DNA from: a bacterium
GTDB lineage: Bacteria > Chloroflexota > Dehalococcoidia > Tepidiformales > Tepidiformaceae
Assembly: GCA_945861295.1 (NCBI GenBank)
Contig: CAMAUF010000050.1
Span: forward strand, 1-9,826
Length of the DNA: 9,826 nt
Direction: 5' to 3'
Shown here: piece by piece, positions 1 to 5,805 of the stretch
Numbering within the stretch: the first letter of the stretch is position 1
Layout: the number at the start of each line of letters is the position of its first letter
The notes under the pieces: generated by a model
The model's database searches: none
Seen by the model: the letters and a program-made list of their open reading frames with translations, nothing else
Told to the model about the DNA's origin: nothing
Translations under genes and position numbers: made by a program

Positions 1-390
1 TCGAAGGGCTTCACCAACGAGCCGCGTCGTTGCCCGACGTGCCGCGCTTCGCGCCACACTGACGGTGGTGGCGCCGGCGGCGCCCGTGGCGGCGGCGGCG
101 CGCGCGAAATGTTCAGCGCAACCTGCGGCAGCTGCGGCAAAGAAGCGAAGGTCCCCTTCGAACCTCGCGGCGACCGGCCCGTCTACTGCAGTGACTGCTT
201 CCAGTCGCAGCCTCGCTCCACTGGCGGCTTCGGCGGTAGCGGTGGTGGCGGCGGCTACGGCGGCGGCGGTGGTGGCCGCAGCGGCGGTGGCGGTGGCTAT
301 GGCGGCGGCGGTGGTGGCCGCAGCGGCGGTGGCGGCGGCTACGGCGGCGGTAGTAGCGGCGGCGGTGGCGGCGGCGGCCGTCGCTGGTAG
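1..390 (+). CDS. Zinc-ribbon (CxxC) protein with Gly-rich tail, 5'-partial
   Basis: The reading frame is open from base 1, so the N-terminus lies outside the window; 129 codons remain before TAG. Residues 1-15 carry the end of a zinc ribbon, SKGFTNEPRRCPTCR, with only its second cysteine pair (C11, C14); the first CxxC should be just upstream. A second ribbon follows with C42xxC45 and C63xxC66, including the EPRGDRPVYCSDC signature. From about residue 75 the tail is almost all glycine, with a 14-residue unit (GGGGGYGGGGGGRS) repeated, ending in GRRW. Proteins of this build are frequent in Chloroflexota and are usually called zinc-ribbon domain proteins of unknown function. The Gly/Arg/Tyr-rich tail resembles RGG-type RNA-binding or phase-separating tails, so nucleic-acid binding is an inference. 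An ATG at 109 is internal to the frame and is not the likely start, because the conserved ribbon lies before it. Confidence 0.85.
   Translation, partial: SKGFTNEPRRCPTCRASRHTDGGGAGGARGGGGAREMFSATCGSCGKEAKVPFEPRGDRPVYCSDCFQSQPRSTGGFGGSGGGGGYGGGGGGRSGGGGGYGGGGGGRSGGGGGYGGGSSGGGGGGGRRW
244..369 (+). repeat. Tandem 42-bp coding repeat (Gly-Tyr/Arg-rich tail)
   Basis: The tyrosine codons at 256, 298 and 340 are exactly 42 bases apart, and the surrounding GGC/GGT codons repeat with them, giving about two and a half copies of a 14-codon unit inside the zinc-ribbon gene. Small synonymous differences (tac/tat, ggc/ggt) separate the copies. Such an array is prone to copy-number change by slippage or recombination. 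Confidence 0.8.
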
Positions 391-440
391 GGGCGACCGC
401 TCCAACCAGCTGCTGAACGCTTAATCCCGTTCAACCAACC

Positions 441-470
441 AGAAGGGACGTCCGCAAGGGCGTCCCTTCT
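441..470 (+). terminator. Strong hairpin, probable terminator of the zinc-ribbon gene
   Basis: AGAAGGGACG (441-450) and CGTCCCTTCT (461-470) are perfect reverse complements. The ten bases between them extend the stem by TCC/GGG (one T-G wobble) around a GCAA tetraloop, giving a 13-bp stem with a GNRA loop. It lies 50 bases after the stop of the zinc-ribbon gene. No real U-run follows (the end is ...CTTCTGTGATCC), so it is either a U-poor terminator or a stabilising 3' hairpin. Confidence 0.6.
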
Positions 471-519
471 GTGATCCTCGGACGTCCGCCTCACGGGGAG
501 CGCCCCCTGGGCTCTGGGT

Positions 520-700
520 GTGACTGACGCGTTGCGCGGGCCGACGCCCTCTCGCGGGCCCAGGAGCCGTGGCGTCCGCGAAGCACCCAGATCCCGGAGT
601 GACGACGACGGGAGAGATCGTCGCTGCGAACCAGGGTTGGTCCCGGCGCACGGCATCCCTCCGCTCTGTGAGCGTCGCGCTTGCGCGTCCCTCAACCCTC
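520..700 (+). promoter_or_regulatory. T-box-like leader (degenerate) upstream of the TrmO-like gene
   Basis: This gene-free stretch holds, in T-box order, several pieces that resemble the tRNA-sensing leader: AGGAGCCG (562-569, like the AG-bulge AGAGAGCCG), CGCGAAGCACC (578-588), CCCGGAGTGACG (593-604) and GAACCAGGGTTGGTCCCGG (628-646), which differs from the T-box core GAACnAGGGTGGTACCGCG by one substitution and one or two inserted bases. GCGTCCCTC (685-693) follows, like the canonical CGTCCCT. AGGG (633-636) can pair with CCCT (689-692) and GCGC (646-649) with GCGC (683-686), as in an antiterminator. The specifier codon cannot be fixed (GCA or ATC are candidates). No U-run terminator is visible. 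It may be functional, a relic of a lost aminoacyl-tRNA synthetase gene, or a chance match. T-box leaders normally control synthetase or amino-acid genes. Confidence 0.42.
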
Positions 701-717
701 CGGCACGGTGATCGCAC

Positions 718-1185
718 ATGCGTTTCTGGAAGAAGGACGAGCCATTCACCCGCCCCATGCCACCCGCGCGGGTGTCCCTGTCCGCCATCGGCTTCGTGCG
801 CAACACCGTTTCTAAGCCGCGCCCCAAAGGCTGGGAGGGCGTCGAGAGCACGATCGAGCTGCTGCCCGAACACCTGCCGCGCGCGCGGGGCCTCGACCGG
901 TACAGCCACGTCCTCGTCGTCTTCTATTTGGACCTTGCCGAGGACGCGCCGGAGCAGCCAGCCGAAACCGTGCTTCCCAGTGGGCGCAAGGTCGGCGTTT
1001 TCGCCAGCCGCAGCCAGCTTCGGCCCAACCACCTCGGCGTTTCGGCCGTGGGGCTGCTCAGCGTCGAAGGGCGGTCGGTGCGGGTGCTGGGCCTCGACGC
1101 AATTGATGGCACGCCCGTGCTCGACATCAAACCCTACCTGCCTGAGTACGACGCCCACCCCTCGGCAACGATCCCTCCCGGGTAG
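718..1185 (+). CDS. trmO: TrmO-like tRNA m6t6A37 methyltransferase (UPF0066/TsaA family)
   Basis: 155 residues. In the family, TrmO uses S-adenosylmethionine to N6-methylate the t6A at position 37 of threonine tRNAs, which tunes decoding. The UPF0066 domain spans about residues 20-146: it opens with AIGFVRN (23-29), has the strand SHVLVVFYLD (63-72), the cofactor-site loop FASRSQLRPNHLG (95-107), and ends in the family hallmark LDAIDGTPVLDIKPYLPEYD (126-145). The usual RPNPIG is RPNHLG here. The protein is a minimal form without the C-terminal extension of the 235-residue E. coli enzyme. The ATG at 718 has GGTGA six bases upstream; about 20 residues precede the domain. It is preceded by a 330-base leader with T-box-like elements and followed by ABC-transporter debris on the other strand, so it seems monocistronic. 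tRNA specificity is inferred from the family only. Confidence 0.85.
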   Translation: MRFWKKDEPFTRPMPPARVSLSAIGFVRNTVSKPRPKGWEGVESTIELLPEHLPRARGLDRYSHVLVVFYLDLAEDAPEQPAETVLPSGRKVGVFASRSQLRPNHLGVSAVGLLSVEGRSVRVLGLDAIDGTPVLDIKPYLPEYDAHPSATIPPG

Positions 1186-1242
1186 CGCCAGACGTCCCGA
1201 GCGCCGTCGCCCGGGCATCGCCCATTCCCGGCCGCCCGCCGA

Positions 1243-1598
1243 GATCTCGCGACGTTCGAAGGCCCAGAGCGCGACGCCGAACGCTACCGTCGCGACCCCG
1301 AGGAACGCCAAGGCCCTGAGGGCCTCGAACCCGCCGGCGAGGACGTGGTGGGCGTCGGCCCAGTAGAGCGGTGACAACTTCCGCACCCAACCGAAGGCGT
1401 GGACCGTTGCGCCCAAGGTCGACGCCACGTAGCAGAGGATCAAAAAGCCTGCCAGCGTCGTCGCGGCGGCGGCGCGCGTGGGCAGCAATGCGCCGAGCGC
1501 CAAGGCGAGCCCGAGCCAGAGCAACGCTGGCGGGACGGCCGCCGCGCACGATTCAACGATCCTGCCCGGTCGCGCGAGGTCTTCGCTACTACCGCCAT
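1243..1598 (-). pseudogene. Remnant of an ABC-2 type permease (internal deletion, frameshift)
   Basis: On the minus strand an ATG at 1598 overlaps the stop of the upstream ATPase remnant (TGATG), the coupling expected of an ABC exporter operon. It begins MAVVAKTSRDRAGSLNR, which resembles permease starts of the form KTLRDRRRSLL. The frame is then lost. About 50 bases on, a different frame carries a typical permease C-terminus: hydrophobic ALLWLGLALALGALLPTRAA, a second membrane segment, then the loop WVRKLSPLYW, and a last membrane segment ending VALWAFERRE (to about 1243). Roughly 150 codons expected between these parts are missing, and no native stop follows ERREI before the antisense side of the TrmO-like gene. 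I infer that a deletion removed the middle, and possibly the extreme 3' end, of the gene. The family match is from remembered sequence patterns, not a search. Confidence 0.65.
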
Positions 1599-1800
1599 CA
1601 TTCGGCGCCGCCTTCGTAGAACCGCATGAGGACATCGTCCAGTGTGGGCTGCTCCGTGCGGAGGTCCGCGACGCGGGAGTTCGCGAGCGTCTTGGTCAGC
1701 GGGTCGAACTCCCCAGGCACCTCGTACTCGATGGTCTTGCCGGAGCGGCCCAACTCGCGGACGCCGGGCCGGCGGCCGCGGCAGCGGCGGAGCTGGGCGT
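1598..1800 (-). pseudogene. Remnant: C-terminal end of an ABC transporter ATPase
   Basis: The last about 60 codons of an ABC exporter ATPase are readable on the minus strand. They run from LDAQLRR through RPGVRELGRSGKTIEYEV to DLRTEQPTLDDVLMRFYEGG and a TGA at 1600-1598. Drug/daunorubicin-type ABC ATPases end in this way, with a small accessory domain followed by RTEQPSLEDVFL. Walker A, signature and Walker B motifs are absent, and sequence beyond about 1800 belongs to the plus-strand VWA gene, so the 5' four-fifths of the gene are gone. With the adjoining permease remnant this is a decayed two-gene exporter, cut by the segment that carries the VWA gene. The upper boundary is approximate. Confidence 0.7.
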
Positions 1801-1810
1801 CAAGGTCAGG

Positions 1811-1816
1811 TACACT
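1811..1816 (+). promoter_or_regulatory. Putative -10 box of a leaderless VWA transcript
   Basis: TACACT ends six bases before the ATG at 1823, so the expected transcription start falls on or next to the start codon. No Shine-Dalgarno sequence precedes the ATG, which agrees with a leaderless message. No convincing -35 box is seen. The element lies next to the edge of the decayed ATPase gene. Confidence 0.4.
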
Positions 1817-1822
1817 GGGCCG

Positions 1823-2953
1823 ATGGCCGCGCTCCTCTCCGCCAGCCTCACGGACTTTTGCAGGCGCCTGCGGGAGGACGGGCTCTCCGTCACGCCAGCG
1901 CGGGCCATCGACGCGGCGCGAAGCCTGGCCTGGATCGATGTCACCGATGTCGAGGTGTTCCGCGCCGCCTTGCGGGCCAACCTCACCGTCTCGGTCGACG
2001 ATTTTCCGCTGTTCGAGCGCTCGTTCGACGCCTTCTGGCTCGGCATCGGGCCGGCGCCCCTCCGGACCACGACGCCCAAGGTGACGACCATCGATAACCG
2101 TCGAGAGGCGCCGCCGGTGTACGCGCAGACACGCGTCCCCATCGAGGGTTTCGGCCCCGACGGTGACGCGCGCCTCCCCGGCGGCGATCACACCGCGGGC
2201 GATGCCGACCTGCTTATCCGGAAGGACTTCTCCGAATACGACGTGGCTGATCTTCGCCGTTTCCAGCGGCTTGTCCTGCAGTTGGCTCCGTCGCTCGCGA
2301 CGGTCCGCAGCCGCCGCTGGGAGGCCTCTCCAAGCGGCGATGTTGATATCCGGCGGACGGTGATCCGCGCTCGCCGTACGGGCGGCGAGCCGTTCGCCCT
2401 CGCCCGGCGACGCCCGAAGCTCCGCAAGCTCCGCATCGTCGTCCTCTGCGATGTCAGCGGCTCGATGGACACGTATAGCCGCCATCTGCTGCAGTTCTTC
2501 TACGCGCTCCAGCAACGCGGCAGCGGCGTGCGCACCTTCGCGTTCAGCACCCGCCTGCGCGACCTCACGCCGCTGCTCAGGAGCAAGCGCTTCGAGGATG
2601 TTTTGGCTGGGCTTTCGGCGACGGCTGGCGCCTGGAGCGGCGGCACGTCGATCGGCGATTGCCTCGGGCAGTTCAACCGCGGCGCCGCCAAACAGCTCCT
2701 TTCACCGCGAACGGTCGTCGTCGTCGCGAGCGACGGCTGGGAACGCGGCGCGGCGAGCGACCTCGCGCGCGAAATGGAGCGTCTCCGCCGGCGTTGCTAC
2801 CGAGTCGTTTGGCTCAACCCGCTCAAAGCGCGGGCGGGTTACCAGCCCTTGGCCGCCGGGATGGCGGCGGCGCTGCCGTTCGTCGATCACTTCTTGCCCG
2901 CGGCCAGCCTCGGCGACCTCGAACAGCTGAAGCGTGTCCTGCTGCGGCTCTGA
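1823..2953 (+). CDS. VWA domain protein, CoxE-like
   Basis: 376 residues from the ATG at 1823. Residues 1-75 form a helical N-terminus typical of CoxE-like proteins (FCRRLREDGLSVTPARAIDAA, then LRANLTVSVDDFPLFERSFDAFW is the conserved helical pair). A charged middle follows, then a von Willebrand A domain from about residue 205. The metal-ion site is complete: DVSGSM (D210, S212, S214), the SGGTS threonine T275, and D304 in VASDGW. Such proteins work with MoxR-type AAA+ ATPases in metal-centre insertion or enzyme activation, for example CO-dehydrogenase maturation, but also in many uncharacterised loci. No MoxR ATPase or molybdenum hydroxylase is next to it here, so its partner is unknown. 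The reading frame is open further upstream, to about 1478, but that part is antisense to the ABC debris and lacks family similarity, so the later ATG is preferred. Cytoplasmic; no signal peptide. Confidence 0.88.
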   Translation: MAALLSASLTDFCRRLREDGLSVTPARAIDAARSLAWIDVTDVEVFRAALRANLTVSVDDFPLFERSFDAFWLGIGPAPLRTTTPKVTTIDNRREAPPVYAQTRVPIEGFGPDGDARLPGGDHTAGDADLLIRKDFSEYDVADLRRFQRLVLQLAPSLATVRSRRWEASPSGDVDIRRTVIRARRTGGEPFALARRRPKLRKLRIVVLCDVSGSMDTYSRHLLQFFYALQQRGSGVRTFAFSTRLRDLTPLLRSKRFEDVLAGLSATAGAWSGGTSIGDCLGQFNRGAAKQLLSPRTVVVVASDGWERGAASDLAREMERLRRRCYRVVWLNPLKARAGYQPLAAGMAAALPFVDHFLPAASLGDLEQLKRVLLRL

Positions 2954-3117
2954 GTTTCGCGTCGTGGACCGCACCGGGTTCGGACGCGATAACGGGCGTC
3001 AGTCATCGTCGGCATCGCGGCGTTCGGCGTCACCTTGATGCCCTTGCGGCCCCCTCGGCGGGCCCCCCAGGATGCCGGGCGGCGGCTTGGGGGAACGAAG
3101 ACTTCAACCAGAGGGCC
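2954..3117 (+). other. Intergenic region, possible membrane-protein scrap
   Basis: No gene is evident. A weak GC hairpin (GGCCC 3048-3052 with GGGCC 3060-3064) could end VWA transcription. One plus-strand frame at about 2997-3135 reads ASVIVGIAAFGVTLMPLRPP and a basic tail before TAG, like the last membrane helix and tail of a transporter. It has no start and a stop lies just before it, so it is at best a gene fragment. Confidence 0.25.
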
Positions 3118-3146
3118 TTGGCGCGCCAATCGAGAGTAGTTAGTAT
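3118..3146 (+). promoter_or_regulatory. Sigma70-type promoter of the monooxygenase gene
   Basis: TTGGCG (3118-3123) and TAGTAT (3141-3146) are separated by 17 bases; each matches four of six consensus positions. The predicted start is near 3153, giving a leader of about 50 bases that contains a 6-bp hairpin (CAGACT 3155-3160 with AGTCTG 3166-3171). The -35 box lies in a perfect 12-bp palindrome, TTGGCGCGCCAA (3118-3129). Confidence 0.5.
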
Positions 3147-3155
3147 CGTGCTAAC
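3139..3155 (+). promoter_or_regulatory. Operator-like inverted repeat over the -10 box
   Basis: GTTAGTATCGTGCTAAC is a 17-bp imperfect palindrome (six of eight base pairs match around a central C). It covers the -10 box and the predicted transcription start. Its size and GTTAG/CTAAC ends resemble TetR-family operators. A repressor bound here would block the promoter of the monooxygenase. No regulator gene is present in the window, so the binding protein is unknown. Confidence 0.4.
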
Positions 3156-3201
3156 AGACTCCCGCAGTCTGGCCAGAAGTCAGAGCAAGAGGTGACCCAA
3201 C

Positions 3202-4992
3202 GTGTCCGAGACCGCCACAACCGCACTCCCATTCGACCCCGACGCCCTCCGTGAAAAGTACCGGCAGGAGCGGGACAAACGCCTCCGCGCCGAAGGCAAC
3301 GAACAGTACGTCGAGATTACGGGGTCGTTCGCCCACTACCGGGACGACCCGTATGTGCAGCCGATCGAGCGGCCGGCCCTGTTCGACGAAGTCGAAGTCG
3401 TGGTCATCGGCGGCGGCCATGCCGGCCTGCTGCTCGGGGCCCGCCTCCGCGAGGCTGGCGTCCAAGAGATCCGGATGATCGAAAAGGGCGGCGATTTCGG
3501 CGGCACCTGGTATTGGAACCGCTATCCTGGCGCCGCCTGCGACACGGAAGCCTACATCTACATGCCTCTCCTCGAGGAGACCGGTTACATTCCGACCGAG
3601 AAGTACGCCAAAGCGCCCGAGATCCGCGCTAACTGCCAACGCATCGCCCGCAAGTATGACCTCTACCGCGATGTCTTGTTCCAGACCCAGATCGCCGAAC
3701 TCCGATGGGACGAGCAGGCCGGCACGTGGCTGGTCTCCACGGATCGCGGCGACCGCTTCCGCGCCAAGTACGTTTGCATGGCGAACGGCCCGCTCAACCG
3801 GCCGAAGCTCCCCGGCGTGCCCGGCATCGAGAGCTTCCAGGGCCATTCCTTCCACACCAGCCGCTGGGATTACGACTACACCGGCGGCGACGACTTCGGC
3901 GGCCTCACGGGCCTCAGCGACAAGCGCGTCGCCATCATCGGCACTGGGGCGACGGCCGTGCAGTGCGTCCCGCACGTTGGGGCGAGCGCCAAGCAGCTCT
4001 TCCTCTTCCAACGGACGCCGTCATCGATCGATGTGCGCGCCAATCGGCCAACCGACCCGGAATGGGCGCAGTCGCTCCAAGCAGGCTGGCAGCGCCATCG
4101 CATGGAAAACTTCTCGACCCTGACCTCCGGGGGCGTCGCCGAGGTTGACCTTGTCTCGGACGGCTGGACGGAGATCATCGGCATGCTCTTGCGCCGCCGT
4201 CCCGACGGCAAGAGCGACTTCGCCCAGACCCTCGAGTACGCCGACTTCGAGAAGATGGAACAGGTCCGCGCCCGCGCCGAGGCGATCGTCAACGACCCGG
4301 ACACCGCGGAAGCGCTGAAGCCGTACTACCGGCAGTTCTGCAAGCGCCCCTGCTTCCACGACGAATACCTGCACACGTTCAACCGCCCGAACGTGACCCT
4401 GGTCGACACACAAGGGCTCGGCGTCGAGCGGATCACGGAACGCGGCGTCGTGGCGAACGGCGTCGAATACCCGGTGGATTGCATCATCTATGCCAGCGGT
4501 TTCGAAGTCGGAACCGCCATGGAGCGCCGCGCCGGCTACCAGGTTTATGGCCGCGATGGCCTCGCTCTCAGTGAGAAATGGCGCGACGGCGTCTCGACCC
4601 TCTACGGCATGCAGTCTCGCGGCTTCCCGAACTGCTTCATCATCGGCCTCTCGCAGGTCGGCACGAGCGCGAACATCACCCACGTCCTCGACGTCCAGAG
4701 CAAGCACGTCACCCACATCATCAACCACGCCCGCGAGCACGAAGTCCGCACGGTCGATGTCGAGGGCGAGGCCGAGGAGGCGTGGGTCCAGAAGGTGGTC
4801 AACGCCTCGGTGGCGAGCCTGCCCTTCTTGGAATCCTGCACTCCCGGCTACTACAACAACGAAGGGCGGCCCAACGGCGAGTTGATCCGCCGCAACGGCG
4901 CCTTCGCGCCGGGCATTATGGCGTTCTCCAAGATCTTGGACGAATGGCGCGGCGAAGGCAGCCTAGCCGGCCTGGAGTTCTCGCGCAGGTAG
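3202..4992 (+). CDS. Flavoprotein Baeyer-Villiger-type monooxygenase
   Basis: 596 residues, GTG start with AGAGGTGA six bases upstream. Family members use FAD, NADPH and O2 to insert oxygen next to a ketone, giving esters or lactones. Visible motifs in order: the FAD-binding GGGHAG (70-75) after VEVVVIG, the BVMO signature GGTWYWNRYPGAACD (100-114), the class I fingerprint FQGHSFHTSRWD (212-223, fitting FxGxxxHxxxW[P/D]), the NADPH-binding GTGATA (247-252), and FQRTPSSIDVRANRPTDPEW, a variant typical of the longer, about 600-residue subgroup (cyclopentadecanone monooxygenase-like and fungal terpenoid BVMOs). The N-terminal 60 residues before the Rossmann fold also fit that subgroup. The substrate cannot be read from sequence. 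Transcription probably starts at the 3118-3146 promoter; a strong hairpin follows the stop, so it seems a single-gene unit. An aromatic or aliphatic hydroxylating flavoprotein is a less likely alternative. Confidence 0.9.
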   Translation: MSETATTALPFDPDALREKYRQERDKRLRAEGNEQYVEITGSFAHYRDDPYVQPIERPALFDEVEVVVIGGGHAGLLLGARLREAGVQEIRMIEKGGDFGGTWYWNRYPGAACDTEAYIYMPLLEETGYIPTEKYAKAPEIRANCQRIARKYDLYRDVLFQTQIAELRWDEQAGTWLVSTDRGDRFRAKYVCMANGPLNRPKLPGVPGIESFQGHSFHTSRWDYDYTGGDDFGGLTGLSDKRVAIIGTGATAVQCVPHVGASAKQLFLFQRTPSSIDVRANRPTDPEWAQSLQAGWQRHRMENFSTLTSGGVAEVDLVSDGWTEIIGMLLRRRPDGKSDFAQTLEYADFEKMEQVRARAEAIVNDPDTAEALKPYYRQFCKRPCFHDEYLHTFNRPNVTLVDTQGLGVERITERGVVANGVEYPVDCIIYASGFEVGTAMERRAGYQVYGRDGLALSEKWRDGVSTLYGMQSRGFPNCFIIGLSQVGTSANITHVLDVQSKHVTHIINHAREHEVRTVDVEGEAEEAWVQKVVNASVASLPFLESCTPGYYNNEGRPNGELIRRNGAFAPGIMAFSKILDEWRGEGSLAGLEFSRR

Positions 4993-5000
4993 CAATCTTG

Positions 5001-5043
5001 GCTTCCGGGCCAAGCCGGCCAACTTGCCGCTTGGCCCGGAAGC
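5001..5043 (+). terminator. Long hairpin after the monooxygenase gene
   Basis: GCTTCCGGGCCAAG (5001-5014) and CTTGGCCCGGAAGC (5030-5043) are perfect reverse complements. CGGC (5016-5019) and GCCG (5026-5029) extend the stem to 18 bp with one bulged C and a six-base loop. It begins eight bases after the stop codon, where an intrinsic terminator is expected. Only CTGTCTACT follows instead of a U-run. It ends 17 bases before the next gene's GTG. Confidence 0.65.
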
Positions 5044-5060
5044 CTGTCTACTCCGGGGAC

Positions 5061-5462
5061 GTGAACATCTTTTTCGATGTCGATGACACCCTCATCACCT
5101 GGGACGTGAAGCTCCGGCCGGACGTGGTCGAAGTGTTCGAACGGATTATCGCTGATGGCCACACGCTCTACTTATGGAGCGGCTACGGCCCGCGCTGGGA
5201 GATCGTGCGCCGCTTCAACTTGCACGAGTACGTGAAAGACTGCTTCTGGAAGCCGCTCCACGACCACCACGCCCGATTGGACGAACTCGGCGTCCCGTTC
5301 GTGCCCGATTGGGTCGTCGATGACCACCCCGATATCCCCCAGGCCTTCCGTGGCTCGCTCGTCTTCCCCGCCGGCCAGCCGTTTAAAGAAGACCGCGAAA
5401 TGTGGCGCGTGTACGAGGAGTTCACCGCCTTCGCCAACGAAGCCGCCGCCGTCGCCTCCTAG
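5061..5462 (+). CDS. Small HAD-superfamily phosphatase-like protein
   Basis: 133 residues. The N-terminus VNIFFDVDDTLI carries HAD motif I (D6xD8xT10), with D6 the expected nucleophile. LYLWSGYG supplies a motif II serine, a conserved-looking lysine follows in CFWKPL, and VVDDHPD is an acidic pair like motif IV. No cap insertion fits the small size, so this is a minimal HAD fold, perhaps acting on a large or macromolecular phosphorylated substrate; the substrate is unknown. The GTG start follows GGGGAC with very short spacing, so the Shine-Dalgarno is poor; TCTACT (5047-5052), eight bases before it, could be a -10 box of a near-leaderless message. The upstream hairpin argues against co-transcription with the monooxygenase. 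Convergent with the DUF1801 locus. Confidence 0.75.
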   Translation: MNIFFDVDDTLITWDVKLRPDVVEVFERIIADGHTLYLWSGYGPRWEIVRRFNLHEYVKDCFWKPLHDHHARLDELGVPFVPDWVVDDHPDIPQAFRGSLVFPAGQPFKEDREMWRVYEEFTAFANEAAAVAS

Positions 5463-5499
5463 CCCCGCCAGGCATGGAGGGGAGCGACCTTTGCGCCAC

Positions 5500-5805
5500 C
5501 TACAGCGCACCCCAGCCGGGCAGCGCCGCCGCCTGCCGGACCCACGTCGCCATCTGCGCCTCGTCGAGATCACTCTCGTGAATGTCGACCCAGCGCGCCT
5601 CCTTGGCCGTGCCTCCGGGTGGGACCGGTCGCAGCGATGTGCCTCGGAAGAAGGTAACCTTGATGTACCGTGTGAAGACGTGCATCCCCAGGAACCAGCC
5701 TTGCCCCTCGATGCCGTAGAAGGGCGAGTTCCACCTCACGGCCTTGTGAACGTTGGGCACGGTGTGCACCACAAGCGCGTCGAGGCGGCGCCCCACATCG
5801 CGTCT
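5500..5805 (-). pseudogene. DUF1801 domain 2, cut off by an in-frame TGA
   Basis: This frame directly continues the upstream DUF1801 gene past its TGA (5808-5806): RRDVGRRLDALVVHTVPNVH, then KAVRWNSPFYGIEGQGWF and KVTFFRGTSLRPVPPGGT, ending in a C-terminal helix and LPGWGAL. That is the body of a DUF1801 (YdhG-like) domain. It lacks its own first helix, which lies before the stop as PVQAYIEAIPG. Family members read IPGW-x-RD at this point, so the TGA most likely replaced a TGG tryptophan codon. A GTG at 5796 could start a 98-residue product but has no Shine-Dalgarno sequence. It is therefore annotated as the broken 3' part of a single 290-codon gene. DUF1801 function is poorly known. Confidence 0.75.

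Noticed and set aside
624..648. A tRNA gene or tRNA fragment in the leader (GGTTCGC on the minus strand)
   Set aside because: No cloverleaf arms or acceptor stem can be built around it; the plus-strand T-box-like reading explains the bases better.
421..1635. A 404-codon minus-strand open frame
   Set aside because: Only its first part (about 1243-1548) resembles a permease; the rest is antisense to the TrmO-like gene and the leader, and is open because of high GC.
1598..2515. Long minus-strand frame across the VWA gene
   Set aside because: Only the final about 60 codons have ABC ATPase features; the remainder mirrors the well-supported VWA coding sequence.
3151..4740. Long minus-strand frames opposite the monooxygenase
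   Set aside because: They are shadows of GC-rich codons; the plus strand has complete BVMO motifs and a good ribosome-binding site.
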